DNA from: Lacticaseibacillus hegangensis
GTDB lineage: Bacteria > Bacillota > Bacilli > Lactobacillales > Lactobacillaceae
Direction of reading: 5' to 3'
Assembly (NCBI RefSeq): GCF_003946465.1
Contig: NZ_RHOL01000009.1
Coordinates: 1 to 64,000, forward strand
DNA: 64,000 nt
Position numbers and translations under genes: made by a program
Notes under the pieces: generated by a model
Told to the model about the DNA's origin: nothing
Database searches by the model: none
What the model saw: only the letters and a program-made list of their open reading frames with translations
In this document: positions 32,042-41,457 of the stretch, piece after piece
Position numbering within the stretch: the first letter of the stretch is position 1
How the letters are laid out: each line of letters opens with the position of its first letter

Positions 32042-34444
32042 ATGTCAAACTCAGCAAATGACTCAGCAACAATCAAACAACGGGTCGACCAGCTCTTTAA
32101 TGACCTCAGTTTCGAGGAGAAAGTCGCCCAGTTAGTTGGCTATAATCAGGCCGCCTGGTCGAATGACGATTTGGAACACGATTTTCCCAGTGGCGCAGGC
32201 CAAGTCTCGTTGTTGGTGGGTGAGGAGATGCAACACATCGAAGACGTGGCCCGCGTGCAGCGCCAAATCCAGGAGAAAATCATCGCGCTTTCACCGCACC
32301 ATATTCCGGCTTTGTTCCATGTCGAAACGCTGACCGGGGTTAAACTGCCTGGTGCGACCAGCTTTCCGACCGGGATTGCGCAGGCTGCGACGTTCGACCC
32401 GGAGGCAGCGGAACAAATGGGCGAGGCAATTGGGCGCGAAACCAAAGGGGTTGGGGCCACACTGGCCTTTTCGCCGGTCCTCGATATTTCCCGCGACGCG
32501 CGGTTTGGCCGCCAGGGTGAAACGTTTGGGGAAGACCCGACACTTGCGAGCGAAATGGGTACTGCAGTTGTGACGGGGATTCAGAAAAATGGCCGAACAG
32601 CTGCGGTCGCGAAGCATTTTCTCGGGTATCAGGCGGCGGAAAGCGGCATTCATGCAGCTGTGGCGAACATTCCGGAGCGGCTGCTCCATGAAGTGTATGC
32701 CAAGCCGTTCCAGGCGGCCATCTCGCTGGGTCATTTGAAAGGCGTGATGCCTTGTTACAGTGCCATTAACGGGGAACCGGTGACCGGCTCAAAGCATCTG
32801 CTGACAGATCTGTTGCGCAACCAGATGGGCTTCAACGGTATTACTGCCTCTGATTACAGCGGCATCAGCGAGATTTTTACCCGCTATCATCTAGGCGGAC
32901 AATTAGCTGACGCTGCACACCGAGCGCTGCTTGCCGGGGTCGATCAGGAGTTGCCCTCAATGAATGCCTACCGACCAGAGGTACTGAAGCAGTACGTGGG
33001 TCAAAAGGACTTTGATGACGCCCTTGCTGCCGCGGTAAAGCGTGTGTTGACCCTCAAATTTGAACTTGGCGTCTTTGATCATCCGTTCGCAGAAGCGCCG
33101 ACTGAGGTGACACACAGCTTCAGTCAGCCGGCGGCCATTGCGGCGAGCCGGCGGGTTGCCACCGAGTCGTTAGTTCTGCTTAAAAATAAAGGCATTTTAC
33201 CCTTAAGCAAGAACAAGCAATCGATTGCCTTGGTTGGGTGGCACGCCGACGCAATTCGCACGATGTTTGGTGGGTATACCTATATGTCGACGATTGAAAA
33301 GCATTTCGGGGTTAAAAACACGATGGCCGGAGTCGAGGACGTCAAGTCTGAGCTGACGCCTGCAGGCTCGAAGAAACATTACCCTGGATCCAACGTTGAC
33401 GTGGAAAATCCTGATGTTGAAGCCTTTGCTCGCTCTCAGCAACCGCAGATGAAGTCTTTACGCCAGCAAATTGAAGCGGACGTTCCGAGTGCGACCGTCA
33501 ATTATGCCTATGGGTTCCCGTACGTTGGGGATGATGAAAGTCACTTCGACAAGGCACTTGATGCGATTCGCCAAAGTGATGTCGCCATCATCACAGTTGG
33601 CGGCAAGTATGGCACTGGTTCTTCTGCATCACAAGGGGAAGGAATCGATGCCACTAACATCAATTTACCGAAGTGTCAGGAAGACTTTATTGAAGCCGCA
33701 GCACGATTGAATAAGCCACTGGTCATCGTGCACTTCGGCGGTCGACCAATTTCCAGTGATGCGGCTGACCGGTACGCAGACGCAATTCTGGAAGCCTGGA
33801 ATCCTGCCGAATGTGGGAGTGAGGCCATCGTCAGTGTTCTTTTTGGTGATTGCGAACCCACTGGGAGAATGCCGGCAACGACTGCATATACCGCCGGCCA
33901 GTTGCCGCTTTACTACAATCACCCGAATGGCTCGAGCTATCACCAGGCGACTGGTGGTGCATTTGACGGCTACGTGGACTGTCCCCACGAGCCCCGGTAC
34001 TACTTCGGCGCGGGCTTATCCTACACGACGTTTGCTTATGGCGCATTTAAAGCGACCGCCGATTCGGTGGGGACGATTCATGTTGCATGCAGTGTCACCA
34101 ATACTGGTAGCCGTGAAGGTACGGAAACTGTTCAGTTGTATGGCCAAAATCGTCACGCCTCGATGGTGCGGCCTAACATTGAACTACTAGGATTTAGCCG
34201 TGTGCCGCTGAGGGCTCACGAGACCAAGCAGGTCGAATTCACTGTAGAACCGAGTCAACTCGCATACTTGAACAACGAAATGAAATGGACTCTCGACCAG
34301 GGCGAATACCAGTTTTCGATTGGCCATTCCGCCGGGGAGCTGAAGTTCAGTGGGACTGTCGCAATTCGCCAGTCTCAGTTTTTCGGGGAGACCGACCGTT
34401 CACTTTTCGCACAAGCAACGGTGACGCCCCCGGCTGCAGATTGA
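32042..34444 (+). CDS. GH3 glycoside hydrolase (B)
   Basis: This 800-residue GH3 enzyme has FSPVLDISRDARFGRQGETFGEDP-type substrate motifs near residues 143-166, KHFLGY near 191 and the nucleophile Asp271 in GITASDYSG. The second domain and a C-terminal FnIII-like domain (VACSVTNTGSREGTETVQLY) follow. There is no signal peptide. The ATG at 32042 follows AAGGGAG. The R-D-x-R-(F/W)-GR pattern is shared by beta-glucosidases and beta-xylosidases, so the sugar removed is not certain. Confidence 0.9.
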   Translation: MSNSANDSATIKQRVDQLFNDLSFEEKVAQLVGYNQAAWSNDDLEHDFPSGAGQVSLLVGEEMQHIEDVARVQRQIQEKIIALSPHHIPALFHVETLTGVKLPGATSFPTGIAQAATFDPEAAEQMGEAIGRETKGVGATLAFSPVLDISRDARFGRQGETFGEDPTLASEMGTAVVTGIQKNGRTAAVAKHFLGYQAAESGIHAAVANIPERLLHEVYAKPFQAAISLGHLKGVMPCYSAINGEPVTGSKHLLTDLLRNQMGFNGITASDYSGISEIFTRYHLGGQLADAAHRALLAGVDQELPSMNAYRPEVLKQYVGQKDFDDALAAAVKRVLTLKFELGVFDHPFAEAPTEVTHSFSQPAAIAASRRVATESLVLLKNKGILPLSKNKQSIALVGWHADAIRTMFGGYTYMSTIEKHFGVKNTMAGVEDVKSELTPAGSKKHYPGSNVDVENPDVEAFARSQQPQMKSLRQQIEADVPSATVNYAYGFPYVGDDESHFDKALDAIRQSDVAIITVGGKYGTGSSASQGEGIDATNINLPKCQEDFIEAAARLNKPLVIVHFGGRPISSDAADRYADAILEAWNPAECGSEAIVSVLFGDCEPTGRMPATTAYTAGQLPLYYNHPNGSSYHQATGGAFDGYVDCPHEPRYYFGAGLSYTTFAYGAFKATADSVGTIHVACSVTNTGSREGTETVQLYGQNRHASMVRPNIELLGFSRVPLRAHETKQVEFTVEPSQLAYLNNEMKWTLDQGEYQFSIGHSAGELKFSGTVAIRQSQFFGETDRSLFAQATVTPPAAD

Positions 34445-34562
34445 GAATCTCGGCCGCGATCATCATTGCTGCCCGGCGGTCTGGGTGTCGACAAAGTGTG
34501 ATTAGCCGTTCAGCACCGCTAAACAATCAGCAGCACATTATCCAGAGTATGGAGGGATAAGG

Positions 34563-36791
34563 TTGGAAGAAGCAAAACTTAGACAGTTATTGAACTCACT
34601 CACCATCGAAGAAAAAATTGGCCAGCTGGTCCAACTATCCGGGGAGTTTTACAACGCTTCAGATATTTCAATGGGGCCTCAACGTAAACTTGGCATCACT
34701 CAGCGAATGGTTGACCTTTCGGGATCAGTTCTGAACGTGGCCGGGGCAAGGCAAATTCACCGTTTGCAAGAAGCACATTTGGCTAAAGGCGGGCACGCCA
34801 TTCCCCTGCTGTTCATGTCGGATATCGTCTATGGCTACAAGACGGTATACCCGATACCTTTGGGAATGGGGGCCTCATGGGATCCAGCTTTGATCAAGAA
34901 GGCTTACGAGAATGCCGCTGAAGAAGCGTATGCTGGTGGCCAGCAAGTTGCTTTCGCGCCCATGGTCGACCTCGTTCATGATGCCAGGTGGGGCCGAGTC
35001 TTGGAATCGACTGGTGAGGATCCATATCTCAACGCGCAGTTTGCGAAAGCGATGGTGGGCGGCTTTCAAAGTGGTCTCAAGAATGGCAAGGGCATTGTCT
35101 CCTGCGTCAAGCACTTTGCCGGTTACGGCGCAGTTGAAGCAGGGCGGGAGTATAACTCTGCAGATATGTCCATCAGTAACCTGTACCAGGACTATCTGCC
35201 TTCCTATAAGGCGGCGGTCCAGGCGGGCGCCAAAATGGTGATGACGTCGTTGACCACTTTGAACGGCGTGCCGGCGACTGCTGATAAATGGCTGTTGAGC
35301 GATCTGTTACGTAAGCAGTGGGGCTTTAACGGCGTGGTGATCAGCGATTATGCGTCGATTTATGAACTGACTCAGCATGGCTTTGCAGCGGATGAACAGG
35401 ATGCTGCGTACAAGGCCTTGGATGCTGGTGTCGATATCGATATGAAGTCGCCTTGCTACGCGAATGGGCTGAAACCGTTGCTTGCGGACGGCCGGCTGAG
35501 CGAGAAAAAAATCGATGCGGCGGTTTGGCGTGTGCTGTCTTTGAAGAACGAACTGTGTCTGTTTGAAGACCCGTTCCGTGGTTCCTCCGAAGCGCTGGAA
35601 AAAGCCAACTTACTGACTCCTGCTAAGCGCCAGCTGGCCAGAAGGGTCAGTCAGGAGGCGATGGTGCTGCTCAAAAATCAACGGCATCTGCTCCCGCTTG
35701 ACCGTTCAAGCCATCATCAGGTGGCACTGATTGGTCCTTATGCGGATGAGTATAAGATGTTGGGCCTGTGGGCGATTCATGGTGACCCGAAGGATACAAT
35801 CACCTTTAAGCAAGGGGTCGGTGAGTATCTGGATGCGAGTCGACTGACGGTAGAAAAAGGGACAGATATCATACGCGATGCTGATTTCTTCGCCGAGTCC
35901 GGGCGTCCGGAAGATCAAGCAAACAGTCAGATTTCCGATTCGGCAACTGAGAAGAAGCATCACGATAGTGCAATTGCTGCTGCCAAGCGTGCTGACATTA
36001 TTATTTTTGCCGGCGGTGAGCACACGCTGCAAAGCGGCGAGGCGGGATCAAGAACCAAGCTGAGATTGCCTGATAACCAGCAGCGCTTGCTTGACGAGCT
36101 GGCAACGTTGGGTAAGCCAGTTATTTCGGTGATCATCAGTGGCCGGCCGTTGGTCCTGACTGATGTCCTCGCGGATTCTGATGCCGTCATCCAGGCGTGG
36201 TTCCCAGGTATCGAAGGCGGACACGCCTTAGCGGACATTATCTTTGGTGCTTATAATCCCTCGGGTCGGCTGTCAATGAGCATGCCAGCGGTTGAGGGCC
36301 AAGCCCCGATTTACTACAATCATCTCAGCACCGGCCGTCCTGAAAAGACCTCTCAACACGTTGGCCGCTTTGTTTCAAGGTACACAGACGCGCCAACTGG
36401 ACCATTATTCCCGTTTGGATATGGGCTATCGTATGGCGAGGTCACTTATCACCAGCCGACGATTGACCAGAGCCAAATCAGTTCGGCTCAGTCAGTAACG
36501 ATTAGTGTGCCAGTTGAGAATGCTGGGGATATTGACAGAACCGAAACCATTCAACTTTATCTGCATGATGAAGTGGCTTCAATTGTTCAACCAGTCAAAC
36601 GGTTGATCGATTTCAAGCGTGAAGTGATTCCTGCTGGTAAAACGGTGACCGTCTCTTTCGAAGTCAAAGCCCAGCAGCTGGGTTTTTACAACCAGCGAGG
36701 GGAGTATGTGATCGAACCTGGTAAGTTCGAACTGATGGTTGGCCCCAACTCAGATGAGACTCAGGCAGTTGAGTTTAGTCTCAAGGATTAA
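34563..36791 (+). CDS. GH3 glycoside hydrolase, BglX-like (C)
   Basis: This 742-residue GH3 enzyme resembles BglX more than its neighbour does. It has LLFMSDIVYGYKTVYPIPLG near residues 82-101, APMVDLVHDARWGRVLESTGEDPYL near 132-156, KHFAGYGA near 183 and the nucleophile Asp262 in VVISDYASI. It ends in an FnIII-like domain. No signal peptide is present. The start is a TTG at 34563, since GGAGGGAT lies directly before it and an alignment with GH3 N termini fits. It is the last gene of the GH35 operon. Confidence 0.9.
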   Translation: MEEAKLRQLLNSLTIEEKIGQLVQLSGEFYNASDISMGPQRKLGITQRMVDLSGSVLNVAGARQIHRLQEAHLAKGGHAIPLLFMSDIVYGYKTVYPIPLGMGASWDPALIKKAYENAAEEAYAGGQQVAFAPMVDLVHDARWGRVLESTGEDPYLNAQFAKAMVGGFQSGLKNGKGIVSCVKHFAGYGAVEAGREYNSADMSISNLYQDYLPSYKAAVQAGAKMVMTSLTTLNGVPATADKWLLSDLLRKQWGFNGVVISDYASIYELTQHGFAADEQDAAYKALDAGVDIDMKSPCYANGLKPLLADGRLSEKKIDAAVWRVLSLKNELCLFEDPFRGSSEALEKANLLTPAKRQLARRVSQEAMVLLKNQRHLLPLDRSSHHQVALIGPYADEYKMLGLWAIHGDPKDTITFKQGVGEYLDASRLTVEKGTDIIRDADFFAESGRPEDQANSQISDSATEKKHHDSAIAAAKRADIIIFAGGEHTLQSGEAGSRTKLRLPDNQQRLLDELATLGKPVISVIISGRPLVLTDVLADSDAVIQAWFPGIEGGHALADIIFGAYNPSGRLSMSMPAVEGQAPIYYNHLSTGRPEKTSQHVGRFVSRYTDAPTGPLFPFGYGLSYGEVTYHQPTIDQSQISSAQSVTISVPVENAGDIDRTETIQLYLHDEVASIVQPVKRLIDFKREVIPAGKTVTVSFEVKAQQLGFYNQRGEYVIEPGKFELMVGPNSDETQAVEFSLKD

Positions 36792-36830
36792 CTAGCTTTT
36801 GTTGCTGTGGGAAACAGATTTTTGTCCATT

Positions 36831-36860
36831 GCGGGGGCCACAAGTGGTGCCCGCGTTTTT
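36831..36860 (+). terminator. Rho-independent terminator
   Basis: GCGGG-GGCCAC pairs with GTGG-TGCCCGC, followed by five T. It ends the GH35-EIIC-GH3-GH3 operon. Confidence 0.75.
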
Positions 36861-36898
36861 GGCTGCGCGCTGTTCGATGGCATACCTCATTTGAAGAG

Positions 36899-36910
36899 TT
36901 GTTATAACAA
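36899..36910. promoter_or_regulatory. Perfect palindrome, candidate GntR/UTRA operator
   Basis: TTGTTATAACAA is a perfect 12-bp palindrome about 100 bp upstream of the GntR gene. The core AGTTGTTAT-AC recurs on the opposite strand at 37711-37723 before the PTS genes. Confidence 0.6.
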
Positions 36911-37007
36911 TTTATGATTTGATGAGAGAAATCGCCAGAATCGTGTTAAAATGCGTCATGATGACACCGTATACATGAGTCACTGAGATAAGGGAGTATC
37001 CAATTTC

Positions 37008-37694
37008 ATGAAGACGAAGTATGAATTGATTGCGGAAACGCTGCGCCAGAAAATTATGAATCACGACTATGAGGTGGGGGAACAGCTGCCCCAGGAGGAA
37101 GCCCTGGCGAAGGCCTACAACGCCAGTCGAATTACAGTTCGACGCGCCCTGGATGAGCTTCAGTCGGCCGGCCTGATCAATCGGGTTCAAGGCGCGGGGA
37201 CGTTTGTGAAGAGTGATAAGGAAATCGAGGAGGAGCCGGGCAGTTTTGATTTGATTGACCCGGCGACGGTTTCAATCGACGTGCTGGATTTTGCAGTCAC
37301 CAAGGCCACTCCGGAAATCAAGAAACGCCTAGCCGTCAATGATTATGACTTTGTCTACGATATTAAACGGCGCTACATGCTGGACGGTAAACCGGTCGGC
37401 TACAACCGCCTGTGGATGCCCGTTAAGGTGATCCAAGGGATGCGGCTGGACGTGCTGAAAGGGTCCATTTACGATTTTCTGCAAAATGATCTCGATTTGA
37501 CTTTAGAGTCATCACGCCGGTCTTTTGCCGTTGCGCTGGCTGATGCCGATGTCGCTAAAGCCTTGTCAGTCAAAGCGGGCACGCCACTGCTGGAAGTGAT
37601 TCAGGAATCATACTTGGCGCAGGGCAAAAAATTCGAGTACGGCAAAACGGAAATTGTTACCAGCCGGTATTCATTGCAGGAGACGCTGATGTAA
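37008..37694 (+). CDS. GntR-family (HutC/UTRA) regulator
   Basis: This 228-residue regulator has a winged helix (LPQEEALAKAYNASRITVRRALDELQSAGLINRVQGAGTFV, about residues 26-67) and a UTRA effector domain behind it (YDIKRRYMLDGKPVGYNRLWMP near 121-142, LEVIQESYLAQGKKFEYGKTEIVTSRY near 200-220). UTRA regulators of PTS operons usually respond to a phosphorylated sugar. It is followed by EIIB-EIIC-EIIA-esterase in the same direction and is most likely their repressor. Confidence 0.9.
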   Translation: MKTKYELIAETLRQKIMNHDYEVGEQLPQEEALAKAYNASRITVRRALDELQSAGLINRVQGAGTFVKSDKEIEEEPGSFDLIDPATVSIDVLDFAVTKATPEIKKRLAVNDYDFVYDIKRRYMLDGKPVGYNRLWMPVKVIQGMRLDVLKGSIYDFLQNDLDLTLESSRRSFAVALADADVAKALSVKAGTPLLEVIQESYLAQGKKFEYGKTEIVTSRYSLQETLM

Positions 37695-37710
37695 AATTTT
37701 TTCGAACAAA

Positions 37711-37723
37711 AGGTCATAACAAC
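37711..37723. promoter_or_regulatory. Second GntR operator-like site
   Basis: The minus strand reads AGTTGTTATGACC, agreeing with 11 of 12 bases of the site at 36897-36908. It lies about 90 bp upstream of EIIB. Confidence 0.5.
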
Positions 37724-37808
37724 TAAAAAGGGTATTGGCTATTCACGACAACGAATCTATATTAATCCGTGTAAGGGGTTTCAAATTCAGCTTCAAGGAG
37801 GAATTATT

Positions 37809-38126
37809 ATGACTTTACGTGTTGGACTCTTTTGTTCCGGCGGGATGTCGACTAGCCTGATTGGTTCGAAGATGCAAAAGGTTTACGACGCAGCCCAACG
37901 CGATGTCAAGGTCACCGCATCCGATTTGTCCATGATCGATGAAATTGGGGACGATCTAGACGTGATCATCATCGCACCGCAGATTAACTGGGCGGCTGAC
38001 CAGGTTAAGCAGCAGCATCCAAAAGCAAAAGTTGTGCCGCTAACAATGCAAGAATTTGGTCAGATGGATGGCAAGGTCATCGTCGACAAGCTTGATAACG
38101 AAGGGGTGACAAGCAATGAAGGCTAG
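37809..38126 (+). CDS. PTS lactose/cellobiose-family EIIB
   Basis: This 105-residue cytoplasmic phosphocarrier has its phospho-cysteine at Cys9 in LFCSGGMSTSLI. AAGGAGG lies before the ATG. The IIAPQINW segment near residues 58-65 is typical of the CelA type. It is the first gene of the EIIB-EIIC-EIIA-esterase operon and overlaps EIIC by 11 bp. It may also serve the lone EIIC at 30614. Confidence 0.92.
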   Translation: MTLRVGLFCSGGMSTSLIGSKMQKVYDAAQRDVKVTASDLSMIDEIGDDLDVIIIAPQINWAADQVKQQHPKAKVVPLTMQEFGQMDGKVIVDKLDNEGVTSNEG

Positions 38127-39522
38127 TGCATGGACGCGATTCCAGGCAGGCTTTACGAAGACTGCTGGGAAAATTGCGGCGAATAAACTGCTGTTAACGC
38201 TTCGTGATTCCTTCATTCTTGTGGCCTCAACCACAATGATTGCCGGGTTTGCGACAATGATTTCGTCGGTTTTTGTCGATCCTTTAAACGGGTTGATTTT
38301 CGGCAAGCAGGGCCTGCAGTTAGGTAAAGTGATTGCTGGCTCCTGGGGTGCCTGGAGCAAGTCAGGTTTGTACAACGGCCTGCTGTCCACCCAGGGCTTG
38401 ATCAGTTTGATTGCCAATGGGTCTTTGAACCTCATGGCGCTGCTGCTGGTCATCGTCTTTGCTTACATCCTGTCCCGCAAGTTCTACCGTAACAATAAAG
38501 AGCACATGACCTCCGTCATTTACGCGGTCGGTGCGTTCTTCATTTGCTTACCTTGGACATTCAAGTACGTCAACGGTAAGAGCACTGTTGACGTCACCAA
38601 CGCCATCAATTCAACGTACCTTGGGACTCAAGGGGTCTTTGCCGCACTGGTCATTTCCGGTTTGGCGGTTGTGATCTACAACGAGATTTTAAAGCGGAAC
38701 ATCACCATCAAAATGCCAGACTCTGTGCCACCGGCTGTTGCCCGCAGTTTTGAATCATTGATTCCAGGCCTGGTCACAATGCTGTTCTTCGTCTGCGTCA
38801 CTGGCCTGTCCAACACGCTGACTGGCAAATCGATTCCGGATCTGCTGCTGTCACTGCTGCAAAAGCCAGCGATGGCCGTTGCCGGCACTGGTGCGTTTGC
38901 CTTTGTTTCGCAGTTTACCTGGTCTTTGCTTCAGTGGTTCGGGATTCACCCAACTTCCATTTGGGGCCCGATCTTCGGCTTGACCTGGAACATTAACGAT
39001 ACGCAAAACATGCTGGGTCAGGCGCACCACCTGTACTCCACCATGTTCATGAACTTCTCGACTATTGCTGCTGGGACGTTTGCCTTGGCACCAGTCCTCG
39101 CGATCCTCATTGCGTCGCGTCAGGCCTCTGATAAGAAGATTGGTAAGATTGCCTTAATGCCAGCGATTTTCAACATTTCAGAGCCGATCACCTTCGGCCT
39201 GCCAATTGTTTTGAACCCGATTTACGCGATTCCATTCATCATTGTGCAGCCACTTTGCTTCTACCTTGCAGTGTTCTTCACTAAGATTGGGTTCATTGGG
39301 GTCATCATGAACAATGTTCCTTGGACTGTGCCGCCGATTCTTTCCGGTTTGCTGTTCTCCGGGTCAATTAACGGGGCCATTGTCCAGCTGATTAACCTTG
39401 CTGTCGCCACCCTGATTTGGATTCCATTCGTTCAGGTCTCCAACCGGATCAATGCACAGAAGCAACAGGAAAAGGAAGACAAAGCAGCGCTTGACGATGC
39501 TGCTAAAGGATCTGAAGCTTAA
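38116..39522 (+). CDS. PTS lactose/cellobiose-family EIIC (2)
   Basis: This 468-residue integral membrane protein has about ten hydrophobic helices. It has LRDSFILVASTTMIAGF near residues 29-45, IKMPDSVPPAVARSFESLIP near 196-215, WFGIHPTSIWGP near 275-286 and NISEPITFGLPIVLNP near 354-369, all typical of the family. It overlaps EIIB upstream, and its stop codon overlaps the EIIA start (TAATG). It is a paralogue of the EIIC at 30614 but clearly distinct. Confidence 0.92.
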   Translation: MKASAWTRFQAGFTKTAGKIAANKLLLTLRDSFILVASTTMIAGFATMISSVFVDPLNGLIFGKQGLQLGKVIAGSWGAWSKSGLYNGLLSTQGLISLIANGSLNLMALLLVIVFAYILSRKFYRNNKEHMTSVIYAVGAFFICLPWTFKYVNGKSTVDVTNAINSTYLGTQGVFAALVISGLAVVIYNEILKRNITIKMPDSVPPAVARSFESLIPGLVTMLFFVCVTGLSNTLTGKSIPDLLLSLLQKPAMAVAGTGAFAFVSQFTWSLLQWFGIHPTSIWGPIFGLTWNINDTQNMLGQAHHLYSTMFMNFSTIAAGTFALAPVLAILIASRQASDKKIGKIALMPAIFNISEPITFGLPIVLNPIYAIPFIIVQPLCFYLAVFFTKIGFIGVIMNNVPWTVPPILSGLLFSGSINGAIVQLINLAVATLIWIPFVQVSNRINAQKQQEKEDKAALDDAAKGSEA

Positions 39523-39857
39523 TGGATGAGAAACAGTTAAAGCGCGCGATGCAGCTGATTGCAATCGCCGGCAACGCCCGCTCTGAGGCCGTAAGGGCCA
39601 TGCAATCCGCTGACGATGAAAAGTTTGACGAGGCCGACGAGCTGTTGGCCAAGGCGAAAAAAGATCTTCACGATGCGCACAACATTCAAACCCAGTGGAT
39701 GTCTGCTGAAATGGGCGGGGAAGTCGTAGAGAAGTCTCTGCTGCTGATCCATTCTCAGGACCACTTCATTGCCGCAGATATCATGATGACGGTTGCCACC
39801 GAGCACTTAGCTCAGGCGAAGAAAATCAAAGCACTCGAGGCGAAACTCAATGCTTGA
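39522..39857 (+). CDS. PTS lactose/cellobiose-family EIIA
   Basis: This 111-residue all-helical phosphocarrier belongs to the LacF/CelC type. The active His is in LIHSQDHFIAAD near residues 75-82. The N-terminal half carries AGNARSEAVRAMQ, which packs the trimer in this family. It is tightly coupled to EIIC before it and overlaps the esterase by 8 bp. Confidence 0.9.
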   Translation: MDEKQLKRAMQLIAIAGNARSEAVRAMQSADDEKFDEADELLAKAKKDLHDAHNIQTQWMSAEMGGEVVEKSLLLIHSQDHFIAADIMMTVATEHLAQAKKIKALEAKLNA

Positions 39858-41328
39858 TCACGTCATTTTGGCGCCAGTGTTTACTGGGGGCGCAGTTTTG
39901 CAAGCAGCTAAACCAGTGACAGTCTTTGGCTGGGGCCCAAGTGGGGCGCTTGTCCGTGTTTTACTGGGCGGACAGAAGCGTGACACCGTGGTTCCGGAGA
40001 CTGGCAAGTGGCAAGTTAGCTTTGGCAGCTTTCCGTATCGGTTGAAGACTCAGTTAACAATCACGGCCGGCCAAGCTTCGACGACTGAAGACGTGCAGTT
40101 CGGCGATGTGTTCCTGCTGGCTGGCCAATCGAACATTGAGTACAAGCTGCAGGACGACGCGGAGTTTGACACGGAGAAAGCCAATTTCTCTGCCACCAAC
40201 ATCCATGTCTACTACACCCCGCAAATCGAGTATGAAAAGTCGCTCACCTTTGGTTGGGGAGAAGTTACGACCCCCAGCTGGCAGTCTTTGACGAAGGATA
40301 ATCTCGGCGATGTGTCTGCTGTCGGGTATTACGCTTTGAACAAAATTGCGCATGCGAACCCAGATATTCCGCTGGGGATGCTGGAATGCTTCAAGGGCGG
40401 CACTAGTGCATCAAGCTGGATGGCAGAAGCCACATTAGCCGCTGATCCGGCGCTGGCCGCGGGTTATCTCGAGCCTTACCACCAAGCTGTGGATGGCAAG
40501 AGCGCCGCTGACTTCGATCGTGCGGATACCGATTACAACACCATCCTTGAGGCGTACAACGCCAAAAAGGCGGCGTATATGCAGGCGCACCCAGAGCTCA
40601 GTCAGGAGCAAGTGAAGATGCACGTCGGTCACACGCCCTGGCCGCCCCCAATGCGGCCGGAAAGCTACCTGCGGCCGAACGGACTGTTCCACACGATGGT
40701 CGAGAAGACGGCGCCTTATACCGTCAAAGCGATGGTGTGGTACCAGGGTGAAAACGACGCCGACCATGCCGCGCTATATGAAAAGTTGCTGCCACGGCTA
40801 ATTATCCAGTGGCGCACGACTTTTCAGCAGAGCAGTTTACCAGTCTATCTTATTCAGCTGCCGCAGTATCAAGATGAGCCGCATCACGCGTGGGCGCAGA
40901 TTCGTCAGGCGCAGTGGCACACCAGCCAGCGGCTGGAAGACATTCACCTTGTCTCCCTCGTCGATACCGGTGAGCAGCATAATATCCATCCTGTCCACAA
41001 GCGTACGGCCGGCCAGCGCCTTGGCAGTTTGATCCTCAGTCAGGGGCAAACGCCGTGTGTGACCAGTTGCAAGCGCGTGGGGGATGCGGTCGTCTTGACG
41101 GTCGAGCCGGCGACTCAGCTGGTGGTGCAAGGTGAAACACCGGTTGAGGGGTTGTTGAATGGTCACTGGCAGCCGATGAAGGTGAAAGTGGCCGGCAATC
41201 AGCTGATTATTTCTGACCCAGCGCACGTTGAAAAGCTGCGCTATGCATACCGCAATGCACCGATCCCATCATTCTTTAACGAGGATGGTTACCCCCTAAG
41301 TCCGTTCTTGCTAAGTGTGAGCGAGTAA
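39850..41328 (+). CDS. Sialate O-acetylesterase-like SGNH esterase
   Basis: This 492-residue cytoplasmic esterase has the nucleophile Ser94 in LLAGQSNIEY, a GGTSASSW block near residues 182-189, WYQGENDAD near 297-305 and a C-terminal HNIHPVHKRTAGQRLG holding the catalytic His. This is the layout of the SASA/DUF303 esterase group, which removes acetyl groups from sialic acid, xylan or other acetylated sugars. It overlaps EIIA, so its substrate is probably an acetylated oligosaccharide brought in by this PTS. There are no sialic acid catabolism genes nearby, so a plant glycan is more likely. Confidence 0.82.
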   Translation: MLDHVILAPVFTGGAVLQAAKPVTVFGWGPSGALVRVLLGGQKRDTVVPETGKWQVSFGSFPYRLKTQLTITAGQASTTEDVQFGDVFLLAGQSNIEYKLQDDAEFDTEKANFSATNIHVYYTPQIEYEKSLTFGWGEVTTPSWQSLTKDNLGDVSAVGYYALNKIAHANPDIPLGMLECFKGGTSASSWMAEATLAADPALAAGYLEPYHQAVDGKSAADFDRADTDYNTILEAYNAKKAAYMQAHPELSQEQVKMHVGHTPWPPPMRPESYLRPNGLFHTMVEKTAPYTVKAMVWYQGENDADHAALYEKLLPRLIIQWRTTFQQSSLPVYLIQLPQYQDEPHHAWAQIRQAQWHTSQRLEDIHLVSLVDTGEQHNIHPVHKRTAGQRLGSLILSQGQTPCVTSCKRVGDAVVLTVEPATQLVVQGETPVEGLLNGHWQPMKVKVAGNQLIISDPAHVEKLRYAYRNAPIPSFFNEDGYPLSPFLLSVSE

Positions 41329-41373
41329 CCGTAACTGGCGCTGGGAATTCGCAATCTAGTTTGGTAGTTAAGG

Positions 41374-41402
41374 AGAAGCCTGCCGTCTGGGCTTCTTTTT
41401 TG
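41374..41402 (+). terminator. Rho-independent terminator
   Basis: AGAAGCC pairs with GGCTTCT across an 8-base loop, followed by six T. It ends the PTS-esterase operon. Confidence 0.8.
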
Positions 41403-41457
41403 GTTTGGTGCAGATTTAGGACTTAGTCTGTGTGCTCGACGCCATGATTCTCATGGC

